Shown here: positions 36,580-45,894 of the stretch, in pieces | How positions within the stretch are numbered: position 1 is the first letter of the stretch | Layout: the number at the start of each line of letters is the position of its first letter | DNA from: Cellvibrionaceae bacterium | GTDB taxonomy: Bacteria > Pseudomonadota > Gammaproteobacteria > Pseudomonadales > Cellvibrionaceae | Direction: 5' to 3' | Length of the DNA: 64,000 nucleotides | Assembly (NCBI GenBank): GCA_021151825.1 | Contig: JAGKWQ010000001.1 | Coordinates: 62,001 to 126,000 of the forward strand | Made by a program: the position numbers and the translations under genes | Notes under the pieces: model-generated | Database searches by the model: none | Seen by the model: the letters and a program-made list of their open reading frames with translations, nothing else | What the model was told of the DNA's origin: nothing

Positions 36580-37548
36580 ATGGCAGCAAGCACCATTAAC
36601 TCTCAGGGCATTAAGCCTGTTGCACCATCTCGCAGCAATAATGCCGGACAATTTGCACACTTCTGCAACCTTTACCATCAACGCCTGGATGCACTGACCC
36701 TTACCAAGCAACTTATCCATATGATCAAGGCGGTGCAGCGCCATCGCGGTATGACGATGGGTACGCTGGGAGGCAACCAGCAATTTCGCGAAGATCTGAA
36801 TAACCTGCAAGTCCAGCTGGAGCGCCGCCTGGAGCTATTACAGGCCTTTTCCACACACTCAAGCCACTTGCTCAGCCCGCGCGACCAGGACAACCTCAAC
36901 AACGCCTGGCTCACTATCAGTCGCAACTGGCAGGAAGATTCAGTCATCGACAACTATGAGCTTCATTGCCATTTGATTGAGCAATTGCTCAGTATGGTGG
37001 CAGCGCTGGGCAAACAACTGGAGCTGCCCACATCCCAATCCATGCCGGATACGGTGGAGCCCCGGGTTATTCATGTGGATGAAACCCTCTACCCCAATCG
37101 GTTTAAATACCTGGAAGTACTGCATTTCGCCACGCGCCTGATGCCCGCAGTAGCCGAGCAAATCGGCCGCATTCGTGCACTGGCCACATACGCGGCGGCA
37201 CTGGGGTATTGCGATAAAGATTTCGCCGGGAAGCTGCGTTACGTCATCCAATGTACGCGTGTGAACAATGAAAAGCTCCGCCACCAAACCAAACGGCTGG
37301 AAGGCCTGCTTGATAGCGATCTCACGTTGCTCAACCAATTAAAAAGTTACGAAATCAAATTGGAGTTCTTGCTGTCTATGGTGGAAGCAGATGTCGTCAA
37401 CTCGCATCAGATGAATGCCGACAGTAACCGGCTTTTCAGCCTGGCGACGGATATCATCGATGTCTATTTGAAAGTTGTAGACGAAGGCGTGCAACTCCTC
37501 ACCCAATGGCATGAGCAAGATATTGAAGTCTGGGTGCAATCTTATTAG
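36580..37548 (+). CDS. NIT-like helical sensor protein (hypothetical)
   Basis: About 322 residues, almost all alpha-helical, with no signal peptide or TM helix. The segment LIHMIKAVQRHRGMTMGTLGG resembles the start of nitrate/nitrite-sensing NIT domains, where an 'LQ.ERG' motif is typical, and two such helical halves seem to be present (the second from about 205, FATRLMPAVAEQIGRIRAL). It lacks any output domain, so it might act as a partner for another signalling protein. The frame stays open to 36433, but the extra segment is Cys-rich and atypical, so I prefer ATG 36580 (GGAG 11 bases upstream). Function unknown. Confidence 0.6.
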   Translation: MAASTINSQGIKPVAPSRSNNAGQFAHFCNLYHQRLDALTLTKQLIHMIKAVQRHRGMTMGTLGGNQQFREDLNNLQVQLERRLELLQAFSTHSSHLLSPRDQDNLNNAWLTISRNWQEDSVIDNYELHCHLIEQLLSMVAALGKQLELPTSQSMPDTVEPRVIHVDETLYPNRFKYLEVLHFATRLMPAVAEQIGRIRALATYAAALGYCDKDFAGKLRYVIQCTRVNNEKLRHQTKRLEGLLDSDLTLLNQLKSYEIKLEFLLSMVEADVVNSHQMNADSNRLFSLATDIIDVYLKVVDEGVQLLTQWHEQDIEVWVQSY

Positions 37549-37660
37549 ATGATGGCTAACCTTTTTAATCGCAAATAGCCCGTTTGATTGTGGAATAGCG
37601 CACTTGCCTCGTTGGGGGTAATCCCTACAATAACCAAAAGCCAATCAAGGGATAATCTTC

Positions 37661-38749
37661 ATGCGTTATATCTGGCCATTCAGTCTGGTTTTTCTCGCCA
37701 CCATCACTCACGCCCAATCGCCTGCTGCCACTGAAGAGTTTATCTCCGAACCGGTATTGACCGCTGATGCAATGAACACTTGTTTGCAGGCGTCAGTAGT
37801 CAGCGCCGCTGAAACCATGACGATTCGCCAGTTAAAAGAAGCTTGCCAAATGCTTCATGATCAGCAAAAAAGTGAAGCGCAACAGGCCAAAATAAAAGGA
37901 GCACCACCCGAAGTCGCACAAGCGCGCGAAACACCGTTACTTAAAAAACGCTTGACGATGGAAGCGCTAAATCGCTCCAACCGGTTTATGCTAACACCGC
38001 ATAAACGCAATTATTTTTTCCCGGTCAGCTACACCCGCCACCCAAACACAGTGCCCTATCGCAACAATAATTCAGAATCATTAAGTACGCTGAGTAAAAC
38101 GGAAGCCGAATTCCAGTTGAGTATTAAAATTCTGATCCACGAAGATCTGTTTGGCGATAACGGCCACCTTTATCTGGGTTACACAAATCATTCGCTGTGG
38201 CAGGTTTATAACGATACCGATTCCGCACCATTTCGCGAAACCGATCATCAGCCCGAATTTATTCTGAGCTTTACCAACGATTGGGAAATTCTGGGTTTTC
38301 AAAACCGGATCAATGAATTTTCGTTAACGCACCAATCCAATGGTTTAGGCGGCCAGCTTTCACGCAGCTGGAATCGTATTATGTTTAATACCGTTTTCGA
38401 GCGCGGGAATTTTGCCTTTGCATTCAATCCCTGGTATCGAATTCCCGAGAAAGAACAAAAATTTCCCGGCGATCCACACGGCGATGATAATCCGGATATC
38501 GACCACTATATGGGCAACTTCGAATTAAATGCGGCGTATCAACATAAGGAAAATATTTTTAACGCGATGTGGCGTAACAATCTGGAGAGCGACAACAAAG
38601 GAGCAATGGAGTTGGGCTGGAGTTTCCCGCTCAGTTCAAATTTACGCGGGCAATTTAAATATTTTAAAGGCTATGGTCACAGCTTGATTGATTACAATAC
38701 CGATATGGAAATATTTGCGCTCGGTATTGTATTTACTGATTTATTTTAA
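37661..38749 (+). CDS. pldA: Outer membrane phospholipase A1
   Basis: 362 residues with a signal peptide (about 1-18, ending THA). An extended N-terminal part of about 100 residues comes first, then a 12-strand PldA barrel. The catalytic stretch FSLTHQSNGLGGQLSRSWNRI has the His and Ser of the His-Ser-Asn site, and the barrel ends IFALGIVFTDLF with a terminal Phe. It hydrolyses phospholipids that reach the outer leaflet. AAGGGA lies eight bases before the ATG. It is convergent with the PilZ gene, only seven bases apart. Confidence 0.88.
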   Translation: MRYIWPFSLVFLATITHAQSPAATEEFISEPVLTADAMNTCLQASVVSAAETMTIRQLKEACQMLHDQQKSEAQQAKIKGAPPEVAQARETPLLKKRLTMEALNRSNRFMLTPHKRNYFFPVSYTRHPNTVPYRNNNSESLSTLSKTEAEFQLSIKILIHEDLFGDNGHLYLGYTNHSLWQVYNDTDSAPFRETDHQPEFILSFTNDWEILGFQNRINEFSLTHQSNGLGGQLSRSWNRIMFNTVFERGNFAFAFNPWYRIPEKEQKFPGDPHGDDNPDIDHYMGNFELNAAYQHKENIFNAMWRNNLESDNKGAMELGWSFPLSSNLRGQFKYFKGYGHSLIDYNTDMEIFALGIVFTDLF

Positions 38750-38756
38750 TGCGCAA

Positions 38757-39119
38757 TTAAAACGCTTCACCTAACAAATCGACTAACGCCCTGATCGACT
38801 CTGACGACTGGGGCGATACATCGATAATTGAAAATCCGATCCAGTGTTTACCGGATAAATCAGCATCGCGGGCCCACAAACAATCAACACCCAACTGAAT
38901 AACCATTTGTCCGTTGACGGGTTCGGGTACATGTAGATCCAGCGTGTAAATACGGTCTTCTTCCAGCGGAATATCCCCGACCACCATCAAACCTTGTGCA
39001 TGAATATTTACCAGGCGCCCGACATACAAATCGCGCAGATTATCGTACACATCTACATCGCCGTTAATAGTATGGCGTTCTAACTCCCTGTCATGTTCAT
39101 GCGAACAATTATGGGTCAT
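38757..39119 (-). CDS. PilZ-domain protein
   Basis: 120 residues with a PilZ-like beta-barrel: VGRLVNIHAQGLMVVGDIPLEEDRIYTLDLHVP and DCLWARDADLSGKHWIGFSIIDVSP. The canonical RxxxR and (D/N)xSxxG c-di-GMP contacts are degenerate here (NIHAQG in place of NxSxxG), so nucleotide binding is uncertain. Its start overlaps the stop of the DUF1631 gene by four bases, and GGAG in the end of that gene serves as ribosome site, so the two are translationally coupled and probably act together. Confidence 0.8.
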   Translation of the reverse strand: MTHNCSHEHDRELERHTINGDVDVYDNLRDLYVGRLVNIHAQGLMVVGDIPLEEDRIYTLDLHVPEPVNGQMVIQLGVDCLWARDADLSGKHWIGFSIIDVSPQSSESIRALVDLLGEAF

Positions 39120-41530
39120 GATCCGCTCCCGGTTTTAAGAGTATCCGCACGCTCGTTCAGAGTGTGGTAAATATTTTCCAGCGCGCGCTCGAAGAAAGGC
39201 TTGGTACTTCCCGCAATAATTTTTGCGCGCCCGGCGAGCATATCCCGCGCCAGTTGCAAACCTGCAGCCAGGGAAACCTTACGCCCTTGTTGATCCACCA
39301 GCATGTAATGCTGGGTCTTTTTATTGTACCAGGCCACTTTTAAACGCTTGCCGCCTTCAAATTCAAACCAGGTGCCAAACTCCACCATTTTTAAACTATC
39401 GACAATTTTTTCTTCTTCAGGCGAGACTGGTTGTAATTGTTCCGATGCATGTCCCGCTTTTTCAGCAGCAAGGCTTTCGAGTTTGGTTCGCATGGGCGCT
39501 GGAGCAGGCTCTGCTTTACGGCTAAGGAGCGCCATGCGTTGCAAGGATGTTACCGCATCCAATAACTTGCGGCCCTTTGCTTGCTCGTAACCAATCGTTT
39601 CAAAACCACGTTCCAAGGCGGCAAGGAGCTCATCCTGAATTTCCATTTGCCGCGCTTTATCTTGCTGTTTGATTTTTGGTTCCAATGACCAAAGCAAATC
39701 ATCAATCACCTGCAAGGCGCGCTTCCAGCTATCGGATTTATCACCATAACGCAGTACCACAAACGATAAATAATCCGACCAGGGCTGCAATAATAACAAT
39801 AAAATTGCGGATGGCATTTCGCGATTGTCGGTGCGGCTGCGCACCTCGGTATTTACCTGGATTTTTGCTTCACGCAATTTTTCTTCGCCCTGGGCTTTCT
39901 CCAGTGCGCGTCGCTCCATCAACTCCTGGCGACGGGCAACGTTGTGCGTGTAAGCATTAAATTCAATTAATAATTCCGCAAAAAGGCGCACATCATTTTT
40001 GAACTCCTGCAACAGGCGGAATACGGTGGTTTTAATTTTGGTAAAGATATCGTATTGCTCACTGCCATCATTACTCACCCAACGCACACCGGCTTCAGCG
40101 AGGCTGTTGAGTAAAACCCGTGCAGGATGCTCCGGCTGCTCAAAAAATCCTTTATCAATAAAAGCGATCTTCAGGAACGGTGTATGCAAATAACTCAGCA
40201 GCGCTTTCACCGAATCCGGTAAATGATCATCCGACAACATGTACTCAAACAACATGCCCACCAAATCGATGGTTTGCATATCACCCGCTTCCACGGCCGC
40301 ATTTTCATTCTCGCTGGCGATGGTCTCCATCATCTTGCGACCAACCTCCGCCGCACTCTGGATTTCAATAGCGACCGGGCCAGTATCGTGATTAGCCAAT
40401 GCTTGCTGGGTATAACTCAGTGCCTGGGTTTGCATATGCTCCAGTACTCCAACCAGTTGTGGCTGGGAATACACTTGCAAACTCGATGGAGCCACTGGCA
40501 TCGCAGCTGTCGGAGCACCACTTTGTGCCTGTAATGCTTGCGCGGCATGAATAGCGGGTAACTGCTGCGTAACATGAGCCTGCAACAAACGTATCGCGTT
40601 TAATAAACTGTTTTGGTACTGGATATCGTTAGGATTGAGCGCGCCGCTCAATAATTTATCGCTCGCGCGACGCTGGTGCTGTTGCTCTTCCTCTTCCGTT
40701 TGCTGCTCACTAACCGGAGTGGCCGCCTCGCGTTCAAACGGATCATCCTGAACAGCGTCTTCTGCTTTAGGCCCGGCCGGTTTTTCACTATTGGCAGGAA
40801 CAAAACGCAAATTGGGTAATAAATTCTGGCGGATGAGATAATCGTTGAGCTCTTTATAAAGCTCATCCAGCATTCCCACCACATCCTGGTCAAATAATTT
40901 GTAGCCGATAATTTTGCTTTTTACATCGACCTCCAGATTGCCCAGTAACTTGCGCAGTGATTCGCAAAACTGCACGGGGCTGACCGGATTACTGCGCTCA
41001 TCCACTTTCTCGCCATCATTCAACAACGCCAGGCGTTGCTGGAATGCCCATAGCTGCTCTGCAAAAAAATTATCAGCGCGATGGGTAATGGACGTAATTG
41101 CGATAGTTTCTTCCAGATCAGAATGCTCAACCAGCGACAGGATATCGCCACTAAAACGCTCTTCGCCAGTTAAGGTATTGAGGGATTTATTTTTAAATTT
41201 CACAAAACCGTTGGCGAGATGCTGGCAAAACTCCTGCTCTGCTGCCTGCTGGACGGCAACAATCAGGTTTTGCATTTCATACAGGGCAACTTGCTCTTTA
41301 TTGGATTTCGCCTGCTCGGCAATTTCCAGAATTTGTTTGCACCACTGCCGCCAAAAATTGGGGAAAACCCGGTATGCAAAGCCACGCGTAAGATCGCGAC
41401 AATGTTTCAAATGTTGGATGACCAATTGCTCTGTCATAGCTACCGCAGAATACGTAGAGGGTTTCTGGGTATCAGAGCCTGGTAAGCCTGAGTTGCGCAT
41501 AGTTATTCCGTATTTTTCCATGATGGTCAT
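39116..41530 (-). CDS. DUF1631-family protein
   Basis: About 804 residues, largely helical and cytoplasmic, with two features typical of DUF1631 proteins. One is a conserved middle region (LVGMLFEYMLSDDHLPDSVKALLSYLHTPFLKIAFIDKGFF, HPARVLLNSLAEAGVRW). The other is a C-terminal small beta domain that looks PilZ-like (GTWFEFEGGKRLKVAWYNKKTQHYMLVDQQGRKV). Function in the family is not established. The reading frame is open to 41839, but the extra N-terminus is atypical; AGGGA lies just before ATG 41530, and ATGs at 41521 and 41500 are alternatives. It is coupled to the PilZ gene. A paralogue lies at 50394. Confidence 0.8.
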   Translation of the reverse strand: MTIMEKYGITMRNSGLPGSDTQKPSTYSAVAMTEQLVIQHLKHCRDLTRGFAYRVFPNFWRQWCKQILEIAEQAKSNKEQVALYEMQNLIVAVQQAAEQEFCQHLANGFVKFKNKSLNTLTGEERFSGDILSLVEHSDLEETIAITSITHRADNFFAEQLWAFQQRLALLNDGEKVDERSNPVSPVQFCESLRKLLGNLEVDVKSKIIGYKLFDQDVVGMLDELYKELNDYLIRQNLLPNLRFVPANSEKPAGPKAEDAVQDDPFEREAATPVSEQQTEEEEQQHQRRASDKLLSGALNPNDIQYQNSLLNAIRLLQAHVTQQLPAIHAAQALQAQSGAPTAAMPVAPSSLQVYSQPQLVGVLEHMQTQALSYTQQALANHDTGPVAIEIQSAAEVGRKMMETIASENENAAVEAGDMQTIDLVGMLFEYMLSDDHLPDSVKALLSYLHTPFLKIAFIDKGFFEQPEHPARVLLNSLAEAGVRWVSNDGSEQYDIFTKIKTTVFRLLQEFKNDVRLFAELLIEFNAYTHNVARRQELMERRALEKAQGEEKLREAKIQVNTEVRSRTDNREMPSAILLLLLQPWSDYLSFVVLRYGDKSDSWKRALQVIDDLLWSLEPKIKQQDKARQMEIQDELLAALERGFETIGYEQAKGRKLLDAVTSLQRMALLSRKAEPAPAPMRTKLESLAAEKAGHASEQLQPVSPEEEKIVDSLKMVEFGTWFEFEGGKRLKVAWYNKKTQHYMLVDQQGRKVSLAAGLQLARDMLAGRAKIIAGSTKPFFERALENIYHTLNERADTLKTGSGS

Positions 41531-42001
41531 ATTCCCTAGCCCCCAAACCAGATAACCAATCAATTGCCACATCCGGAAATAGAGCCTTCGAAACCTGGAG
41601 ACAGAGTGAGTAAGTCTAATTAGGTTGTCCTGAGCGCCAATCTTATCAGCTTGGGAAAATAGTTCCACACACAAACGCAACAGACGCACTTGATTAAAAA
41701 TAGCACGATATCGCTGTAACTGCCTGATGTGTCGATAAAAATTACATACCTGAACAATCGCAGCTGTCATATAGGTCTGCAAAATCACCGCACCAAAACG
41801 GACCCTCATGCACCACCACCAAGCCTCATGGTGGTGCATAAAATTTAAAACAAAAAGCCACGCTCGATCTGAATCCCTTTAAAAATCAGCGAATTACTGA
41901 ATTGGCACCCATATTGCGATAGCAATCCTCGTAATAACTGATCCGCACTCTGGGTGGTTTTAGCTATTCAACAAACTGTTCCACACAATTTGTTAATAGA
42001 G
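41531..42001. other. Intergenic region upstream of the riboswitch
   Basis: About 470 bases. The left part may hold the DUF1631 leader, since the frame remains open but I see no good start. AACAAA (41970-41975) and TTTGTT (41989-41994) form a small inverted repeat next to the riboswitch. No promoter could be fixed with confidence. Confidence 0.5.
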
Positions 42002-42128
42002 AGCTAGGGTTCCGGTCGCACCTTGATTGCACTGTGCGATGACTGGTCCGAGAGCTTTCGACCTCTCCTGATACCTTTGAAAAGGATTCAGCAATGAGGT
42101 TACACGGCGGGATAAAAGCCCGGGAGAT
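42002..42128 (+). promoter_or_regulatory. Guanidine-I riboswitch (ykkC-yxkD class)
   Basis: The three conserved blocks of the guanidine-I aptamer are present in order: CTAGGGTTCCG (42004-42014), ACTGGTCCGAGAG (42042-42054), and ACACGGCGGGATAAAAG followed by CCCGGGAGA (42102-42127). A variable hairpin lies between each pair. The aptamer ends 66 bases before the ATG of the first transporter gene, whose ribosome site GGAGG is at 42183-42187. This class switches genes on when guanidine binds. The expression platform is not a clear terminator; masking of the ribosome site by the intervening segment is possible. Confidence 0.95.
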
Positions 42129-42193
42129 GATTGGCCTAACCGCCAGAGTGCTCCCTATTAAAAAACGCCGATGTCACCCGTTGGAGGTTGTTC

Positions 42194-43255
42194 ATGTTGC
42201 ACCACGCCCGCCTCACCAAAACATTACTCACGCTTACATTATTATTTTCTGCGACCCTTACCTCCGCTGCTGAGCCTTTCAAAGTTTGTTGGTCCATTTA
42301 TGTTGGCTGGATGCCTTGGGGCTACAGCGCCGAGCAAAAAATTATCGACAAATGGGCCAAGAAGTACGGCATCGAAATTGAAGTTGTACAAATCAACGAT
42401 TACATCGAATCCATTAACCAATACACCGCTGGACAATTCGATGGTTGCGTCATGACTAATATGGATGCACTCACCATTCCGGCGGCAGGTGGCGTTGATT
42501 CGACCGCGCTTATCGTGGGTGATTTCTCTAACGGTAATGACGGCATTGTGCTGAAAGGCGCAAACAAATCCCTCAAAGACATCAAAGGCCAAAACGTTAA
42601 TTTAGTTGAACTCAGCGTTTCCCATTATTTATTAGCGCGCGGCCTGGAAACCATTGGCTTGAAAGAAGCCGATGTAAAAGTGGTTAACACTTCCGATGCG
42701 GATATGGTTGCGGTTTACGGCACCAAAGATGTCACAGCCGTTACTACCTGGAATCCATTGCTGAGTGAAATCCTCAAGCAACCCAATAGCAGTAAAGTAT
42801 TCGACTCCTCAAAAATCCCGGGCGAAATTATGGATTTGATGGTGGTGAATACTGCAACCCTGAAAAAAAATCCTGCCCTCGGCAAAGCATTGGTCGGCGC
42901 CTGGTATGAAATCATGAGTGTGATGGGTGCAAATGACAAAGCCGCTGTTGCCGCAAAAACAGCAATGGCTACTGCATCAGGTACAGACCTCGCGGGTTTC
43001 GATTTACAGCTCGCCAGCACCAAAATGTTTTATACCCCCGCCTCTGCACTTGAATTGGTTAATAGCGATGAACTGTTAAAAACCATGCAAAAAGTGGCTG
43101 AGTTTTCCTTTGATCACGGCTTATTGGGCGAAGGCGCACCCGATGCAAAATTTATCGGCGTTGAAGGTCCCAGAGGTGTTTACGGCGATAAGAAAAACGT
43201 AAAGCTGCGTTTTGATACTACATATATGCAACTCGCCGCTGATAAAAAACTGTAA
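42194..43255 (+). CDS. ABC transporter substrate-binding protein, guanidine/urea-carboxylase-linked
   Basis: 353 residues: signal peptide (about 1-25, ending TSAA) and a NrtA/TauA-type binding fold (FKVCWSIYVGWMPWGYSAEQKIIDKWAKKYGIEIEVVQ, then YTAGQFDGCVMTNMDAL). This matches the binding protein usually encoded beside urea-carboxylase-type genes (TIGR03427). With the riboswitch and neighbours it would capture guanidine or a derivative. ATG 42194 is preceded by GGAGG at six bases; the frame also has a TTG two codons earlier. First gene of the riboswitch-controlled operon. Confidence 0.9.
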   Translation: MLHHARLTKTLLTLTLLFSATLTSAAEPFKVCWSIYVGWMPWGYSAEQKIIDKWAKKYGIEIEVVQINDYIESINQYTAGQFDGCVMTNMDALTIPAAGGVDSTALIVGDFSNGNDGIVLKGANKSLKDIKGQNVNLVELSVSHYLLARGLETIGLKEADVKVVNTSDADMVAVYGTKDVTAVTTWNPLLSEILKQPNSSKVFDSSKIPGEIMDLMVVNTATLKKNPALGKALVGAWYEIMSVMGANDKAAVAAKTAMATASGTDLAGFDLQLASTKMFYTPASALELVNSDELLKTMQKVAEFSFDHGLLGEGAPDAKFIGVEGPRGVYGDKKNVKLRFDTTYMQLAADKKL

Positions 43256-43318
43256 TCCACATAACAACAATAGGGCTTCCATTTGCGAAGCCCACATACC
43301 ACAGAGCTGCCGAGACTC

Positions 43319-44137
43319 ATGAAACGATTAATTAATTTAACACCCTCCAAACCCACCCGGTTGTTATTAGGGCTCCTGCCATTTTTAATTATAGTGTTTA
43401 TTTATTTGGTCGTCTCTGATGCACGCCTCGCTGAAAATGCTACGGATAAATTGTTACCCAGTTTTGTACAAATGGGCGACGCAATTCATTCCCTTGCGTT
43501 TGAAGCAAGCAAACGCAGTGGCGAATATTTATTTTGGCAGGATACCTTCAGCAGTTTACATCGTTTGGCATTAGGTATTTTTATCGCCGCAATTATTGGC
43601 TTTACGATTGGCCTATTAACCGGTGCCATTCCTGTTATTCATTCACCGATCGCACCGTTACTGACAATCATTTCTCTCGTACCGCCAATGGCTTTATTAC
43701 CGGTGTTATTTATTGTGTTTGGTTTAGGCGAATTATCCAAAGTGGCATTAATTGTTATTGGTGTTGCGCCTTTTATCGCACGCGATATCCAACGCTGCGC
43801 GCAAGAAATTCCACTCGAACAATTAGTAAAGGCACAAACACTCGGCGCATCCACCTGGCAAATTCTGTTGCGTGTTTTAATTCCGCAATTATTACCAAGG
43901 CTCATTAATGCCGTGCGCTTGTCACTCGGTGCAGGCTGGTTATTTTTAATTGCAGCCGAAGCCATTGCATCTACTGATGGCTTGGGTTATCGCATTTTTC
44001 TGGTGCGACGTTACATGTCGATGGACGTAATATTGCCTTATGTCGCCTGGATTACATTGCTTGCATTTTTAGTCGATTGGATGCTCGCCAAAACCAGTCG
44101 CATTTGTTTCCCCTGGCATTATCCAAATAATAAATAG
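43319..44137 (+). CDS. ABC transporter permease, guanidine/urea-carboxylase-linked
   Basis: 272 residues with six predicted TM helices. A BPD_transp_1 permease domain contains LGASTWQILLRVLIPQLLPRLINAVRLSLG, an EAA-loop type motif, and AEAIASTDGLGYRIFLVRRYMSMDVIL as in TauC/SsuC-like permeases. It would form the inner membrane channel with the ATPase encoded next. ATG 43319 (MKRLINL) is preferred over an upstream TTG at 43283. Gap to the binding-protein gene is 63 bases. Confidence 0.88.
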   Translation: MKRLINLTPSKPTRLLLGLLPFLIIVFIYLVVSDARLAENATDKLLPSFVQMGDAIHSLAFEASKRSGEYLFWQDTFSSLHRLALGIFIAAIIGFTIGLLTGAIPVIHSPIAPLLTIISLVPPMALLPVLFIVFGLGELSKVALIVIGVAPFIARDIQRCAQEIPLEQLVKAQTLGASTWQILLRVLIPQLLPRLINAVRLSLGAGWLFLIAAEAIASTDGLGYRIFLVRRYMSMDVILPYVAWITLLAFLVDWMLAKTSRICFPWHYPNNK

Positions 44138-44195
44138 GCCAAATCATAAATAGACCAATAGTAAATAAACCAACAATTGGTAAGGGGAAAAAATC

Positions 44196-45038
44196 ATGAC
44201 CATTCTGCCATTCGATAAAAAAATTCTTGAAGAAAAAAGAGCTAAAACCATGCCCTTAATCAAGGCTAAAAATTTGTGGAAAAAATACGGCGATAACGTT
44301 GTGCTGGAACGCATGAATGTCAGTGTTAACGCCGGCGAGTTTATTACGATGGTCGGCACTTCCGGCTGCGGAAAAAGCACGTTCCTGAAAATGTTGCTCG
44401 GTATGGAATCGCCCAGTTCCGGTGAATTATTACTCGAAGGAAACCCCATTCCCGATGAACCGGATCAATCGCGGGGCATAGTATTCCAGCAGTATTCTGT
44501 TTTTCCGCATTTAACGGTATTGCAAAATGTCATCATCGCCCGCGAATTTGAACATTCGCCGTTGTTAGGAAAGTTATTTGGCAGTGCCAAACGTAAAGTC
44601 ATTGAAGAAGCAAAATCATTGCTTGACTCCGTGGGTTTAACCCATGCGATAAATCGCTATCCGCATGAATTATCCGGCGGCATGAAGCAACGCCTTGCCA
44701 TCGCGCAAGCGTTGATTCGTCAACCGAGAATTTTATTACTGGATGAACCTTTCGGTGCACTCGACCCAGGTATTCGCGCCGATATGCATCAACTGATTTT
44801 GCAACTCTGGCGCGAGCATCAGCTCACAGTATTTATGGTAACGCATGATTTAAGCGAAGGTTTTTATTTGGGAACCCGGTTGTGGGTGTTCGACAAATTA
44901 CGTCGCGACAATCAAGCCCCCAACGCTTACGGTGCAAGCATTACCTATGACTTGCCAGTTACTCGTCGCAAACAGGAATTGCCTGCCGAATTATCCAGTG
45001 GACTACAGGCACTCACGAAAGAAACTCAAGATCTTTAA
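44196..45038 (+). CDS. ABC transporter ATP-binding protein, guanidine/urea-carboxylase-linked
   Basis: 280 residues. Walker A GTSGCGKST (near 53), Q-loop in GIVFQQYSVFPHLTV, signature LSGGMKQRLAIAQAL, Walker B ILLLDEPFGALD and H-loop VTHDLSEG are all present. It belongs to the TauB/SsuB-like class found in urea-carboxylase operons. It powers the importer with the preceding permease. AAGGGGA precedes the ATG. Confidence 0.92.
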   Translation: MTILPFDKKILEEKRAKTMPLIKAKNLWKKYGDNVVLERMNVSVNAGEFITMVGTSGCGKSTFLKMLLGMESPSSGELLLEGNPIPDEPDQSRGIVFQQYSVFPHLTVLQNVIIAREFEHSPLLGKLFGSAKRKVIEEAKSLLDSVGLTHAINRYPHELSGGMKQRLAIAQALIRQPRILLLDEPFGALDPGIRADMHQLILQLWREHQLTVFMVTHDLSEGFYLGTRLWVFDKLRRDNQAPNAYGASITYDLPVTRRKQELPAELSSGLQALTKETQDL

Positions 45039-45074
45039 TTGCCGAGATCATAAATATTCAGGAATCACCTAGTT

Positions 45075-45812
45075 ATGAGCAAGATTTTTTACACCACAAC
45101 CATTCCCGGCAATGGCCATTGGTCGCTGGAATTACGGCGCGGCAGTTTATTAAAAATTACAGACCTGGAAGGCGGGGCCAATATCGGCATGTTGTTTTAC
45201 AACCCGCGTAATTTGCTGGAGCGCTACAACGCACCCGACACACTAAAATGCCAACACACATTTAAATTACAACGCGGTAATTGTTTGTATTCCGATATGG
45301 GGCGCATTTTTGTTTCCATTATTGAAGACCATTCCGTCAACGGCGAAGGGAATTGGCACGATACCGTGTGTGGCAATAGCACCACAAAAACAGTTGAAGA
45401 ACGTTGGGGAAAGCGCGATTACCAAAAAGATCGCAATCAATGGTTACAAAACGGTTACGACGCATTTTTGGTGGAGTTAGCCAAATACGGATTAGGCCGC
45501 GCTGACATGGCATCCAACATCAATTGGTTTAGCAAAGTCATTGCCGATGATTCCGGTAATATAACACTCGACACCAAAAACCAAAGCGCAGGTAATAACG
45601 TCACGTTGCGTTTTGAAATGGACACATTGGTAATACTTCATACCTGCCCGCACCCATTAAATGTCTCGGAACAATATCCATTTAAATCCGTGCAAATTGA
45701 ATTGGGCGAAGCTGACCCTGTAGCTGCTGATGATTACTGTAAAAATTTCCGCGAGGAAAATCAGCGCGGATTTAAAAATAATGATCTCTATTATTTAGCA
45801 GCAAAACATTAG
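45075..45812 (+). CDS. Urea-amidolyase-associated protein 1 (carboxyguanidine deiminase subunit type)
   Basis: 245 residues of the DUF1989 family in the TIGR03424 (UAAP1) branch: GNGHWSLELRRGSLLKITDLEGGANIGMLFYNPRNLLERYNAPDT, then WHDTVCGNSTTKTVEERWG and TCPHPLN. In guanidine-degrading bacteria the two UAAP proteins form the carboxyguanidine deiminase, which turns carboxyguanidine into allophanate with loss of ammonia. Under a guanidine riboswitch that is the likely role here. It lies 36 bases after the ATPase gene. Confidence 0.87.
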   Translation: MSKIFYTTTIPGNGHWSLELRRGSLLKITDLEGGANIGMLFYNPRNLLERYNAPDTLKCQHTFKLQRGNCLYSDMGRIFVSIIEDHSVNGEGNWHDTVCGNSTTKTVEERWGKRDYQKDRNQWLQNGYDAFLVELAKYGLGRADMASNINWFSKVIADDSGNITLDTKNQSAGNNVTLRFEMDTLVILHTCPHPLNVSEQYPFKSVQIELGEADPVAADDYCKNFREENQRGFKNNDLYYLAAKH

Positions 45813-45894
45813 TTTTCACGAAGCTGATATGAACTTCAGCATTTTCGTGAACTGCTCGAAAATGCATACGAATAGAAAATTTGAGGTACTGATA

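Noticed and set aside
40914..41555. 213-codon plus-strand frame inside the first DUF1631 gene
   Set aside because: Cys- and Ser-rich translation typical of antisense frames; the minus-strand protein has a paralogue in the window, which confirms it as the real gene.
41531..41839. N-terminal extension of the first DUF1631 protein
   Set aside because: The frame is open but the translation is unlike a protein of this family and better starts lie at 41530-41500.
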